Positions 1 through 11,740 are shown, numbered from the stretch's first letter. The stretch is 64,000 nt of DNA from Dendrocalamus latiflorus (GCA_017311315.1 CM029654.1:7881382-7945381); one strand, 5' to 3'. Made by a program: numbers and translations. Notes: generated from the sequence alone by a model not told the origin.

Positions 1-709
1 AGGTACATGCCTTGAGAATGCTCGACGGACACACTGCACGACGGATTCGAAATGCGCAACTGCCCAACTGCTCCCTCAACAGCTCCGTGCAGACCTACAT
101 GATGGAATGAAGGCAACGATCAGATACAGATTAATTTGATAAAGGAACAACGGGAGATGAATTTGGCTGGAATGGAAACAGGTTCACTAGCCCCCACGGC
201 AGTGCGAACACCGCTCGGCCAAACGAAACGACGCTCAGCCATGCGAACGGCCGTTCGGCCGTGCGAAACCATGTTCGGCCGCGCGAACGGCCATTCGACC
301 ATGCGTTTGCCACTGGCCACCGGTCGCTGCTGGCCACCTCCGGCCGCTGCCACCCGTGCCTCGGCCGTGCACGCGCGCTGCCGCCGCCGTCGTGCCATGA
401 CCGTGTGTGAGTGCCGCCGCCGCCACAGCGCGCCACCGCTGCCCGCATGCTGCCACCGCCGCCATTGTTACACTCGTGCGTGCAGCAGCTCCACGCCGCC
501 GTTGCCTCACCGGGCTGGCCACCGACGGTCGCCGTCGCTGCCGGGCCGAGTGCCTCCGTCGGCCACGCGTGCAGGCTCACGGATGAGAGAAGGAGAGATA
601 TAGGAGAGAGAAAAATTAGAGATAGGAGAGAGGGTGAGGTTAAAATGGGAGAGAGAGATATTAGGGATAGGAGAGAGAGGTCAGTTAGGGTTTTTTTACG
701 GGTGCTACG
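1..709 (+). mobile_element. Right end of a Ty3/gypsy chromovirus LTR, cut by the window edge
   Basis: This stretch aligns with the right-hand part (about 59798-60586) of the chromovirus LTR near the other end of the window. The shared features are a leading AGGTACATGCCTTGAG-like block, a GC-rich block with repeated TTCGGCC-type motifs, a GAGAGAGA purine block and a closing GTGCTAC. Right of 709 the sequence is not a polypurine tract. It is the interrupted antisense gene of copy A (compare 710-800 with 32948-33030). This is therefore an outer LTR edge, either the 5' LTR of a minus-strand element or a solo LTR. The overlapping ORFs between 120 and 836 come from the GC-rich LTR and look non-coding. 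Confidence 0.8.
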
Positions 710-1182
710 ATATTATTACGAGATGAGCCAGCAGACTAGAATTTCTAGGACCTATAGTTTGAAGCCCCACGATGGCAAGACAGAGTTGTACATCCCAATG
801 TACACTCGGTCTACATGGTCGAGATGGAAAAAGTGATGGTTCTACTAGGAGACAAGTAGAGAAGACAACCTTTTTTTCATGGGGAAGGCTGTGGAGAAGA
901 ATAGTCTATGGAATTCGGTCCAAAAGGACCTCACTCGAATAGTTCCTTTCATCTTAGCTATCAAAGAGCTAAGGGACAGGGGTCTTACAAGCTGGCATGT
1001 GGTGAAGGATTTCATCACGCTTGAATTAGCTCTTTGAAGTGATGAGCACATCCCATATGGATGTACTTGGGTGCCTCGGATCTGACCAGGGATTACGAGA
1101 ACGGTAAGTGACTCTTGTACTTGTATTCATAATTAGATTACTTCTTTTGAGCACTCTGTATCAACCACCAAGTTTGTATGAA

Positions 1183-1461
1183 GAGTAAAGTCCATTACCG
1201 GTCCTTAAACTTTTTATGCTGTGTCATCCCGGTCCATAAACTTTTAAAGTATGTCATCTCGGTCCTTAAACTTTCAAAGTGTTGCAATTTCTTTTGAAAG
1301 TCTATGGACCGGGATGACACAGCATAAAAAGTTTACTGCTACAACTACATAGGATATTGCCACACTTTGAAAGTTTAAGGACCGGGATGACATACTTTAA
1401 AAGTTTATGGACCGGGATAACACAGCATAAAAAGTTTAAGGACCGGTAATGGACTTTACTC
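1183..1461. mobile_element. Mutator-like MITE with 9-bp target-site duplication
   Basis: The 279-bp foldback element has terminal inverted repeats of roughly 100 bp, beginning GAGTAAAGTCCATTACCGGT and ending in the reverse complement. It is flanked by a perfect 9-bp direct repeat, TTGTATGAA, at 1174-1182 and 1462-1470. Long TIRs plus a 9-bp duplication point to the Mutator superfamily. It has no coding capacity. It sits inside the antisense gene of copy A, so it arrived later than that element. Confidence 0.9.
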
Positions 1462-4004
1462 TTGTATGAACATATCTTGATTTGGAGTAAATCAATTCTC
1501 GAGTCAAGTGTGTTTGCGAGAAGACTCCTTTACTCAAAGTGGAGGCTCATCATATTCTGATGGACGTATCCGTCAAAGAGAGAGAAGAATGTCTAAATGT
1601 AATTAGAGAATTGATTTTGTCTTTAGAACTGTGTAGTCATAGGGAACGACTAAGCATCATACTTCTCTTCCACAAAGTGTAGGCATGAATTACCATCAGA
1701 ACAACCAAGGGGTTGAATTGATGGTTATTGGAGGGGAGACGGAGAAAACCAAGGCTCCTCCAGCCAAGAGTTGTCGGCTGATAAATGCTGCTGGCAAGAA
1801 GAAAGGGAGGACGAGTGCTGATGTTCCCCCTTTCTATCCTTCCTCCTACTGCTCCAAGCGCCCCCATCAAGCAATTCCTTGCGGATTAAGTATCGCAAGG
1901 GAGATAGGGGTTGTTGTATTTCAGCAACCAACTCCTAAGATCAAGGTACCCTTCTACTACGATACTGAAACTCACTCAGTAGGCACTTTTCAAGGCTTTA
2001 TCAAGCAACTCGAAAGGAAACTGAAAAAGTTTTATATATTTTGTGAAGGAGGCTGCTGCAGCACTGAACATGTGATCGAGGAGACCACCCTTCAAGTGGT
2101 CAAAATTAGTTTTGACTACCAGGAGGAGCAAGAGGGACAAGGAGTAGTAACTCTTGCTCCAGACCTTTGACTAAATATGGTCCAACATGTTCTTGTACAA
2201 CCAGACATGGTCAAAGAGAAAAAGTCAAAGAAACTAATCTCCGAAAAAGTTTCTTCTAAATTCAAGATAATGGGTGTGAAAGTAAGGTATGAAAAACATA
2301 GGGATAAACATAGTATTTTACCTCTGTCTTCTTTAATGTCAACTTACTTTTCATGATTCTAGTTCGGCTCCTCCACTATTCAAGGATGCTTCTGCTGAGA
2401 AGCTCCCAGTGGTTCTGCCCACAGTAGAAGGCGCTGTGGAGAAGGTGGTTGAAGAAATGACCACTGCAGTGACAGAGGCTGTTGCTGAAGCTACAAGGGC
2501 TACAACCATAGAAATGGTCGTAGAAACAAAAAATCAAGCTGCTAAAGATAGGGTAGGAAAACCTGGTCAAGAGGTTGGAGACCTTTCTGACCTCCGTGCC
2601 AAAGAGAAACGCATCGAGGATGCTCCTCTTCGTTCCCAAGAAGGTACAGTTGGCGAAGGAGAAGAAGAACATCCTAACATCTTCTCATGAGACTGCTTGC
2701 CATTGCACTAGGCATGAACTCAGGGGGAGTTTTGGTTGACCAAGACTATCTTCTTAAGCTTCTCGCTTGGAGTGGTCACATAAGGCTTGAGATCTAGCAC
2801 ATGACTAAACAAAAATCTGGTTGGAAACAATCATGAGATTTCTAAAGAAAAACATGCCAATTGTGCTAAATTTGCTTAAATTACACAAAGAACAAGTACT
2901 TAAACAAATGTCTCATTCTTGAACTTGTAGCACTCTAAATTGACTCAATACTAGCTTCTTGGTTCCACTTAGGTTATTGACATGGCCTGCATCATCCTTG
3001 GATACCTTTAGCTAGACTATAATTATGGTTGACTTGACATGCTGAGAAATTCGACTAATTTTCAGATTGTGACTTATTTGGCTTAGCTTGATTATACATG
3101 TTTTGTCATGATCTTGATAGCATACTTCTGTGTTATGGCTTGGTGTAATACTCACATGGTCATTTTGGATAATCTTCATAGCTCTAAATGCTTAAAATAA
3201 ACAAACTTCAGCCATTTCATGCCTTATTCTCTCTTTTGCATTCTTGATGATTTTATTGCCAAAAGGGGAGAATAGCAGAGAAAAAACATTTTGAGAGCCT
3301 TTTGGAGCTTTTGAGGAAAACTTGTTCTTTCTGTTTTTGCTCTGTTTGTCGACATGGTCATAAGCTTCTTTGATTTCTTTTGGACCATGTTTGACTCTCT
3401 TTTCATTTTCAAACAAACTCAACTTTACGCTTTTTCTGGGTTTGTCAATATACTCATCAAGGGAGAGATTGAGAGACTATGTGGTTGTGACCCCATGTTT
3501 GTGATGAGTAATTGACGAGTGTTCTGGAAAGATTGAGTTTGGTTTGTGTGGTTCATGCCAAGTCGGCACTTGGCGCAGTCGGGTTTGGTTAGACGAACTT
3601 GAGGTGTATTCTTCTTCCCGATTGGTCTTTTGAGCAATTTCGTGCTTGAGTACGATTTTCTGGTGCTAATCGTAATTACATGTTTCGAGCGGTGCTATGT
3701 AATGTATTTCTTGTCTGTGATGGCTGCAGGACATCGAGGCGGAGTCGTGGCGAGGCACGGGATGACCGGACTAGGCGCAGGCGGTGCTGAGGTCAAGGCG
3801 GTTGAGGTGTGCCGAAGACGGCGAGGACTCGAGGTGGCTGCGAGGCTTGGAAGGCAAGGAATGAGGAAGCTTCCCGGAAGGTGCAGGAGGGGCGTTTTGG
3901 TGAATACGCAAAGCTGCACTAAAGGAAGTAGATTTGGTTAGAGTTAGTGGGTAAAGCGCAAAAGCTCAATGGGCAAAGCAAATGTGAACCCATTATGAAA
4001 GGGT

Positions 4005-4012
4005 ATAAAAGG
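4005..4012 (+). promoter_or_regulatory. TATA box of the Sirevirus-like LTR
   Basis: TATAAAAG lies in the middle of the LTR, in the same orientation as the polypurine tract at 3459-3468, where a U3/R promoter would be expected. Confidence 0.6.
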
Positions 4013-4854
4013 AGAAGTGTCTCCTGTATGTTGTATGGCTTGTGAGAAGGGTTGATGGCTTTGGGAGTTTCTTTTGCTTTGGGCTTTAGTTGTTGAGGAG
4101 TGGGTAAGAACAGGAGAGGTGGTTTTGGTTGTTGACTATGTTCTCCCGTGTGCTTCTTGGCCTTGGTTGCTCTTGAGAGTCCTGTGATGGTGAGAGAGAG
4201 GAAATGAGTTGATACTCCATGTAATCATTCCTCTGTATTCAATCATTCATGGGGATGGATCGATTTGGCTTGTGTTTTTGTCTCTCTGTGATGCTTTTAT
4301 TTCAGTGTCTGCACTCTCTGTTCTTCCTCTTTCCCTTTTGATTTGAGTTTTGATTTCTTCTCAAGTATTCGCAAGTGAGATGCTCTGTGATGGGAAAGAC
4401 TCTAGACCACTTGGTCATTCCATTTCCTAGAGCAAATAATGGATTCAAGGTTTTATCTTATCTCTCTGTACTTCGGTAGAATTCCCCTGTCATCAGTTTT
4501 CTAGGGTTTGAGTTCAGGGTATTGTGATGTGGTTGTTTTCCTTCCAAAAGTTTATGCCCTGAGATGAGTTCTCAATCCCTGAGATTATTGCTTAGATGAT
4601 TACGAGCAAAAGATCAAAGATTGGCTGGCAATTTGAGATTTACTGCAGTTCTCTATAAGTTTTTAGTTTTTGACCAAAATCCTTAATTCTTGTTCTTGAG
4701 TTGGATTCTCTCGTTTCGCTAGGCTCTACATGCTATTTTGGTTGTAGTCTTGCAGTTCTGGACTGAGCAAACCAGAGGGAAATCTCAAATTTTCTTGCTG
4801 TGTGGAGTCTTGAGTTTGCTCTGAAAATTCAGTCTGCTGCATGTTTTGAAATTC

Positions 4855-5035
4855 GAGGGGCGGTCAGACCGGACTTTCTTTGGCGGTCTAACTGGAGAAC
4901 ACATGGCGGTCAGACCGGCGCACTCGGAGCGGTCAGACCGGACCGAGCAGTCAGACCGGCCACATAAGGGCGGTCAGACCGGCGTCCAGGGTGCGGTCTG
5001 ACCGGCCCATATGTGGCGGTCTGATCGGTCCTTCC
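4855..5035. repeat. Cluster of CGGTCAGACCGG hyphenated palindromes in the LTR
   Basis: About eight spaced copies or near copies of CGGTC-A-GACCG occur in roughly 180 bp, several preceded by GG and one pair in the complementary form CGGTCTGACCG. They lie in the 3' half of the Sirevirus-like LTR, about 850 bp downstream of its TATA box. This motif is, to my knowledge, common in grass LTR retrotransposons. Confidence 0.85.
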
Positions 5036-6504
5036 TTGCAGGTTATGGTATTTTCTTGATGTGCTTTGCTTCTTCAGTTTGCTGAGTTTTCTCTAGTGTC
5101 CAGTGAAGTTAAGCATCCTTTCTTTGTAGTTTATATAACTATTGGAGAAGAGCTCCTTTGTGAATACTTGTGAGGGGCGAATTTTAAATGGGCACCATTC
5201 ACCCCCCTCTGTTGCCGATTTCGATCCAACAACCTTCCCAACAAAGGGAACATCTTTGACGATGAGCGTTTTGAGAAGGTGTGGTGAAACAAGGTTGACG
5301 AGCTCGATCGATTTGAAGACTCCAAGCGAGTACTCTCCAAGTTTGACCGTGGGAGAATGAACCTAAGTATCGAATACTTAGACATTCTTACTTGGTCTTT
5401 TCTAATCTCTTACCAACCTACTTTGCTTATAGAGCGTTATAAGACATGGCAACTGTGGCTGAATACCACAGGCAACTCATGCTCCTACGACAGAAAAATA
5501 CCGAAGTCTCCAAGAAGGCAGCGGAATGGTAAGTTATTGGCTTATGTAGTCGAACTCTATTTTGACCACTTGTCCAGGCTTTCATATCTGCTTTTAACTT
5601 TTGCAGGTCTAAGAGCGACGCACAGTTTTTAACTGCTGCGCTCAATAACAAGAAGGTCAATACACAGAGGTAGAAGAAAGAAAATGTCGATCAATCAATA
5701 ACCATTATGAAGGTTAGTTCTGCAATTAGAGCATTGTAGGAGAAAATAAATAGTAAGTTTTGAACTTAATACCATTTATTTGGTTGTCTTTCTGGTGTTC
5801 CTTTTACTCTTTTCTTTTGACAAAAAAGAGGCTGAAGCGAGTAAGTCCCAAACCGAGGTTGAAGAAAAGACCAAGGTGATTAGAGAATTTACTTGTATCA
5901 ATAAAGAGACCATCTAGAGAATGAAGTTGTTGGAAGAAGAGAACAAAGTTGAAGTCGATAAGCTTGATGCTCAACTAGCAGGTAAGAAAGCTTCACCTTC
6001 GACTAGTTCTGCTAACTAGTCCTGTGATAAGTATTTCCCTGACCATTCTTATTCTGTTTACAGAAGTTGTGGTCAAAAATAAAGTGTATCTCAGAAGCCT
6101 CGACTCATAGTGAAGAGGAAATGAAGTCGATGAAGGCAATCCTTCACGACAACGTAGTACTTCTCAACAATCCACTCGGTGGGTTCAGTGCGGAGAAAAT
6201 GAGTCTTTCCGAGGACACCATAACCACTCATGTGAGTATGATCGGACTACAAGTTGGAGAATTAGAGAAGCATTTATCTATTTTGAAGACCGAATAGGCT
6301 GAGTCGATTCGGGAAGCGATTAAAGGCGCTGTAAACTATGCCTTGGCAAAACTCAAGGCATGCGACCTGAAGCTCAACTTTCAACCAATTGATCATGACT
6401 TCGGTTGCTCTAAAGTAGAGCCAGCACGTCTGATCGAGGAAGTTGAACCCTTTGGTCGAAAGGTTGTAGAGGAGATACAACTTGACTCTCCTACTTCAGA
6501 ATAG

Positions 6505-7006
6505 TTTATAAATAATAACTTTATAAAGACTTACCTTTGGATGATGAAAGACTTCTTCCTTTTTCCTGCAATTTATCTTGTTGAGTAGTTAGTACTCATA
6601 AGACAAAAACGAAATGAAAGAGAATGAATTTACGACTACGAAATAAAATTATACTGATAACTCTATTCTAGCCCTCGACTATTTACTTAGTTTATGTGGA
6701 TAAACTAAGCAAATAGTACAGAGTAAAGTATGCAGAGAGCAGAGTAGTCATCGACCATCATTTTTGAATTCGATTGTCATGTTCTGGCAGCAAAAGTTAG
6801 GAACAAGACTGCGCACTAGTGGTGTTCCCTTCTTCGACCAGTTAAACAAATCGGATGTAATAGAAGTGGTCGAACAAACATAAAACAAGCTCTTCTGGAT
6901 ATACGACAACAAAGATTTGAACAAACTGAAAGCTTTATTGAAAGACTAGAAATGTTTACACATAAAATTTGCATAATTGGTCGATGTTCCAAGAATTTGA
7001 GAGAAT
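6505..7006. other. Spacer between antisense gene and pol in copy A
   Basis: This non-coding stretch lies between the two convergent gene ends of copy A. It matches 35520-36330 of copy B, but has only one unit (about 6775-6880) of the block that is present three times in copy B. No ORF is credible here. Confidence 0.6.
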
Positions 7007-7720
7007 CTAGCCATCCTCCATAACAAGTCGTACAGAGCCTAGTTGTGTGACTTCAACCACGGTGTAAGGATCTTCCCACTTGGAGGAAAGCTTGTTTCGA
7101 TTAGATTGAGATTGAATTTTTGTCAATACAAAGTCGCCTACAGCAAGGGTGTGAGGTTGGACCTTACGATCATAGTACTTACGCATTACTTGTTGATAGA
7201 ATGCTGATCGAATCAAGGCTTGATTCCTCTTCTCTTTGAGCAGGTTGATGTCATCCGCTCGAAATTGCACTTGGTTGGAGTCACTGAAATTCTCGACTCT
7301 TGTTGACCAGATCTTTAGTTCCAGGGGAAGCATGGCTTCGGCCCCAAAAACTAGGAAAAATGGAGTCACTCCTGTCGCTCAACTAGGTGTCGTGTGAATT
7401 GCCGATAATACTATGGGTTATTCTTGAACCCAAGCCCCCGAGTGCTTTACAAGCTGGTCAAAGATTCGAGTCTTAATTCCTTCATTATTTGGCCATTCAT
7501 GCACTCGACTGCCCCATTTCTTTGATGGGCGAATGAGGCATAACAAAGTTTGGTACCTAATTTGTCACAAAATTCTTGGAATTTTGCACTAGAAAATTGC
7601 TTACCATTGTCTGTAATTATTCGACTTGGTACTCTAAATCAAGTAATCATGCTTCTCGTCATGAACCTCTTTGCTACTTCGGACGGTCTTGAGATTCTTT
7701 ATCTCTAAGGCTGGTTGTGG
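7007..7720 (-). pseudogene. Integrase C-terminal remnant of Tat-type copy A
   Basis: The open frame at 7007-7369 (120 codons) carries FLVFGAEAMLPLEL followed by a basic linker and VLTKIQ...LSSKWEDPYTVVEV. This is the end of the integrase core plus the GPY/F-like C-terminal domain of a Ty3/gypsy integrase. Further upstream on the minus strand (7370-7720) the frame is broken, but it matches 36890-37150 of copy B. At about 7685 homology jumps to the gag region (41700 in copy B), so roughly 4.5 kb covering the rest of integrase, RNase H, RT and protease is deleted. It is non-functional. Confidence 0.75.
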
Positions 7721-7888
7721 CCACATTAGTAGAGAGTGATTAAGTCTAGGATTTCTCCCACGCTCATAAGAGAACTAACCTGATTCATCACCGGAGGTCT
7801 CCTCGCCATCCTGACGAGGAGTGGCAGGGTGTGACTGACTGGGAGGATCCTCATGTCTTCTTCTGAGAGAGTGATCAGAATCTGTGGG
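7721..7888 (-). pseudogene. gag remnant of copy A, left piece
   Basis: The sequence matches 41735-41905 of copy B in the gag-coding part (minus strand). It ends at the 5-bp GTGGG duplicated by the insertion at 7889 and resumes at 11145. Confidence 0.6.
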
Positions 7889-8479
7889 TGTTGACACCAA
7901 TTTTGTCATCAAACTTAAAACATGAATAAAAATAAAATAATGATAATGATATTAATCATTATCATCATAATAAATTAATAAATTATAATAACGGCTAAAA
8001 TCCATTACAACTGATTTAAAGAAATAATAAATAGTGGAGAAAACCAAGGAAAAGGTGCAGCGATTTGAGCACCACTAAAGATTCTGTGTTAGCTATCAAA
8101 ATCATCGCCTGGGGCGTGAAGAGAAGACAATAGGACCAGTCCGATCAACGTTGAAGACATTCGGACCGTTTGACCAGCGACAAAAATGTCCAGACTATCC
8201 GATCGGCGATGAAAATGTTCAGACTAGTCTGATCGACAACTCGCGTGCGATCAGAGTAGTCTGAATTGAAACCTGTTTTATGACCATTGATTTATCATCG
8301 GAGTAAAGTGGTCGTTTCCAATGTCAAAGTCCAACATTGAGTTGTCGTAGTCTTCTTCATGTGGGTCATAGACTATTTCAAAGTGGTCAAAAACAACCAG
8401 CAAATGATCAGATGTTAAGTGTTTGAAAACAAGTAGAAGACTTCAACGGTACTAGAAAATGAACAGTGCTCGTAATGTA

Positions 8480-9440
8480 CAGTACTCGATCGACTATAAT
8501 ATTTTGACCACGTTGGACGACTGTCATATTTCGACCACGTTGATCGACCAGGATATTTCGACCACATTGGTCAATCATGCTACTTCGACCACTTTGATCG
8601 GGCATGATACTCATATTTCAACCACAATGGTCGATACTCACATTTCAACCACGATGGTCAATACTCATATTTCAACCACATTAGTCAATACACATATTTC
8701 AACCATGTTGGTCGATATGCATATTTCGATCATGTTGGACGATACACATATTTTGACCACTTTGGTCGATACCCATATGACCACGATGGTCGATACTCAT
8801 ATTTTGACTACAATGGTTGATACGTATATTCCGACCACATTGGTCAATACTCATATTTCGACCACGTTGGTTGATACCCATATTGTGACCATGTTGGTTG
8901 ATACTAATATTTCGACCACGTGGTTCGACCATATTGATATTTCAACCACGTGGTTCGACCATAGTATTTCGACCACGCTGGTCGACCACCATATTTCGAC
9001 CACGATGATCGATACTCATGTTTTGACCACGATTGTCGATACTCATCTTTCAACCACGATGATCGATACTCATGTTTTGACCACGATCATCGACACTCAT
9101 ATTTCGACCATGTTGGTTGACACACATATTTCGACCATGTTGATTGATACTCATATTTCGACCACGATGGTCAATACTCATATTTCGACCATGATGGTCG
9201 ATACTCATATTTCGACCACATTGATCGATACGTATATTTTGATCACGTTGGTTGATACTCATATTTCGACCACTTTGGTCGATACCCATATCGCGACCAC
9301 GATGGTCGATAATCATATTTCGACCACAATGGTTGATACGCATATTCTGACCATACTGATATTTCGACCACGTGGTTTGACCATAGTATTTCGACCATGC
9401 TGATCGACTATTGTATTTCAACCACATTGGTCGACTATGA
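8480..9440. repeat. 27-bp minisatellite, about 30 units, inside the solo LTR
   Basis: The degenerate unit is close to ACCACGATGGTCGATACTCA followed by TATTTCG. The unit length is nine codons, so frames stay open: the plus strand reads 314 codons (8459-9403) of a TT-M/L-V-D/N-THIS repeat, and the minus strand also reads 77 and 125 codons. Each unit holds a hyphenated palindrome CGACCA...TGGTCG. The long ORF follows from unit length and is probably not a gene. Some units lost or gained bases, as near 8925-8990. Confidence 0.9.
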
Positions 9441-9875
9441 TAGTTTGATTATATCTATTGACCATGATAGTTCGACCACATCGTTTTTTAAAGCATGCAG
9501 GGAACGACGCGATGATACCTCTCACATATTGATAGGAAAGTGGTGCCAATAACTATATGCATGCAAAACTATAATCAAAAGAACACCTGGAGGTCCCAGA
9601 TAATGCATGTTCAACAACCGTCAACCGCGAATGGAGCAATGCATGTTCGGTCATGTAATTGACGGACGGAGTCTAGATAGCCCATGTCCTACACTACCGC
9701 AAGCTAAATCAATTGTGGCGCTCTAACCGCCCACGTCCTGCCATGGCCACTTCCGACACATCTATATACTTGTGTGTGCCACATCGGCAGTTTTCAAAGG
9801 AAAATTCAGCGAAAAGAAAATCAAAGAGAGAAGTTGCCATAACTTTCCTTAATGAACCATCCTCTTATCTTTGCT

Positions 9876-9890
9876 TTATAAATAGGGTAC
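9876..9890 (+). promoter_or_regulatory. TATA box of the solo LTR
   Basis: TTTATAAATAGGG is followed by a purine-rich leader. It sets the plus strand as the likely transcription direction of this LTR. Confidence 0.55.
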
Positions 9891-10204
9891 AGGGGTGGAG
9901 AGAAAAGGGAACGGAGGGATAGACGTACACACACACGAACACGAACGGAGGAGCTTCTGCCAGAGAAGAAAGCACTAAGCAAGCTCTGGGAGAAGGGAGA
10001 TACCAACATGTACACGAGAGAAGAAAAAGAAGGGAGAGCATCCAATCAGGAAAGAAGGTGAAGTTCTTGATTTTCTTCTTCCTCTCGACTTTTGCTCCTC
10101 GGTTCGGCTGTTGTGGTATGATTCGAGGAGCATTATCCACATCCACCTTCCTCCATCGCCCTCTGGTTCGACCATCATGGTACAGATCAAGGTGCTTCAT
10201 GGTT

Positions 10205-10440
10205 GTCTTATGATTGTGCCCCCATGGTTCGGTACCGTTAGTGGATACGAACCCAAAGAGCAAGTGCTTGATCCTTCGCTTCTTAGGTTTGGTCCTCTAC
10301 AAGCAAATACGAATTAAAAGGCAAGGCCTAAAAACCTCATTTCCTCAGTTCGGTCATCTACAAATGGATACGAACCGATGGCAAGAAGCACAAAGACCCC
10401 AATTCTGCAGTTCGGTCCCCTCAAATGGATATAAATTAAG
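10205..10440. repeat. Tandem repeat of about 85 bp in the solo LTR
   Basis: Three degenerate units share the landmarks GGTTCGGT or AGTTCGGT, then a CTCT/CTACA-type stretch and GGATACGAA. They lie between the TATA box and the right end of the LTR. Confidence 0.65.
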
Positions 10441-10594
10441 AGTGAGTATATGCTGCCAAAAATGAAATAAAATAACCTTTGCTTGGTTACGCTACATTTG
10501 CAAACACTACGTAGTGCCAGTAGTAATACAGGGTGGAGTAAAACAATAAATTCACTTCGTTTATGTACATACATGCGCTTGATATTCACGAGCA

Positions 10595-10870
10595 CTATGA
10601 AATACTGTAGCTATGACCATATCCAAAATCCTGAAGCTTTGACTATCTCCAAAATATCGTAGCTATGACTATTTTCAAATATCATAGTTACGACCATCTC
10701 CAAAACCCAGTAGCTACGGCATCTCCAAACACCGTAGCTCCGACCATATCCAGGATTCCAAATCTATGACCATCTACAATTCGGTAGCTCTGACCATATC
10801 CAAGATCTCAAATCTACAGCCATCTACAGATTCGGTAGCTCCAACCATCAGCGACTACGACCATCAAACC
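10595..10870. repeat. Tandem repeat of about 28-32 bp in the solo LTR
   Basis: Repeated units close to CGTAGCTATGACCATATCCA, followed by AAAATC-type spacers, fill about 270 bp. This is the third repeat block of the same LTR. Confidence 0.75.
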
Positions 10871-11144
10871 GAGTAAACACACATCAGTGGTGACAAGATT
10901 GAGGACCATGTTCTTTACATTTTGTATTTGTCATATATTGTATTTTTCATAATGTGTATCTTGGAAATCTTAATCAGGGGTTTTCTCATAAAGAGATGTA
11001 ATTAATAGAATTTTTATGTAAATGTATTAATTCTGGAAGTAATGAACTGCAATACCTGATTCCTTTATCTCATTTCCAATTAAATGTAACCAACTTGTCT
11101 CTAATGATGTGGAGACGGGTCATCACCCATTTTTCCCGTCATCA

Positions 11145-11713
11145 GTGGGGAGAGCAAAGACCTCATGTCTAGAATCTCCACTTCCAATGGAGGAGCCCTC
11201 ATTTGAAGAATGTTCTAGCGAGAGCGCATCGTAGCCTGGAGTAAACCCCGCCAGGTAGGAGAATTCTAGGTTATAATCGTTTACTGCTAGAGTTGAACCG
11301 TACGATAGTGCAGACGGACTCGTAGGGAGCCCACCCATGCTCTCTACGTGGACAACTAGCGAGCTACAACCACCAGTTACTAGGGGACTCGAACACTTGG
11401 GGGTAGGCCCCTCGTCATGTTGTGAGTCCTGTTCATGGTCGGATTGACCCTTGTCATTTGGGGAAACTGGTTCCTCCATCTGACATACTGCTATGGGGGA
11501 TATGGATCCCTCCTCAGCCTTTCCCATGGTGGAGTCCTCGAGATCCCAAGATAGATCTCTAGGGACAACCTCATTATCAGAAGCAAGCATTGTCTGCTCG
11601 TAGTCATAGCATGCGTCCATGTCGAGATCTGCATAATCGGCCAAGTCGAATTGGTTCTCCTCATTCCACTCCCCTGCCATGAGGACATTAGAAGAAGGAG
11701 AACTTGCTGACAA
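11145..11713 (-). pseudogene. gag N-terminal part of Tat-type copy A
   Basis: A minus-strand frame opens with MSASSPSSNVLMAGEWNEEN at 11713 and is acidic throughout (DLADYADLDMDACYDYEQ). It matches the gag start of copy B (42480 downward). It is open for about 190 codons, until the solo LTR interrupts it. The primer site and LTR follow immediately upstream, the expected order for the start of gag. The continuation is the piece at 7721-7888. I see no CCHC knuckle in this part. Confidence 0.7.
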
Positions 11714-11740
11714 AGAAATTACTGGAGCCTTAGAAGAACT

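Larger units (their letters stand above)
2690..5231 (+). mobile_element. 3' end of a Sirevirus-like Ty1/copia element (internal tail plus LTR)
   Basis: The block interrupts the copy A antisense gene: homology to copy B stops near 2690 and resumes at about 5232. The left part (2690-3468) looks like the non-coding tail downstream of copia pol, with an AACTCAGGGGGAG tract at about 2713 and a TTGCCAAAAGGGGAG motif at about 3258. A polypurine tract, AAGGGAGAGA, lies at 3459-3468. The LTR then runs from TGAGAG (3470) to CCAACA (5231), with a TATA box (TATAAAAG, 4005-4012) and the ATTCACCCCCCTCT block (about 5194) that I recall near the LTR end of maize Sireviruses. The 5' part of the element is missing, so no TSD can be checked. 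No RT is present. Confidence 0.65.
710..6504 (+). pseudogene. Antisense extra ORF of Tat-lineage retrotransposon copy A (Transposase_28-like), interrupted
   Basis: The plus-strand gene is antisense to the retrotransposon that carries it and collinear with the copy at 32611-35515. Segments at about 710-836, 1471-2170, 2360-2690, 5232-5470 and 6060-6504 match it. The motif RYYYEMS after position 700 and the downstream TELYIPMYTRSTWSRWKK block resemble the 'putative gypsy type transposon' family (Pfam Transposase_28), known from extra ORFs of plant Tat elements. Intron-like borders are visible, such as GGTAAGTG near 1102, TGATTCTAG near 2360 and a TTACAG acceptor near 6062. The C-terminal part (6067-6504) is an acidic helix-rich stretch ending in LDSPTSE, with one in-frame stop at about 6296. 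A MITE and a copia-like LTR interrupt it and its 5' part is missing. It is not functional. The family assignment is from recall. Confidence 0.7.
7889..11144 (+). mobile_element. Solo LTR, 3.26 kb, with perfect 5-bp TSD
   Basis: The insert begins TGTTGACACC and ends CCCGTCATCA, so it has TG...CA termini. It is flanked by GTGGG at 7884-7888 and 11145-11149. Removing it rejoins the gag remnant of copy A, as comparison with 41890-41930 shows. A TATA box (TTTATAAATAGGG, about 9877) lies 2 kb from the left end on the plus strand. There is no pol-like ORF and no second copy of the termini inside, which fits a solo LTR. Very long LTRs rich in tandem repeats are known in the Tat/Ogre group, so that origin is likely. 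A LARD-type non-autonomous element is the alternative. Confidence 0.8.

Noticed and set aside
120..836. Overlapping ORFs of 92-155 codons
   Set aside because: They lie in the GC-rich part of an LTR, and the homologous LTR at 59918-60468 gives different frames, so the ORFs are not conserved.
8459..9403. 314-codon ORF as a real repeat protein
   Set aside because: It is generated by a 27-bp tandem repeat inside a solo LTR, is equally open on the minus strand, and has no domain. Reported as a repeat.
8480..9440. Repeat array resembling a CRISPR array
   Set aside because: Units are contiguous 27-bp copies without unique spacers, and the window is plant DNA.
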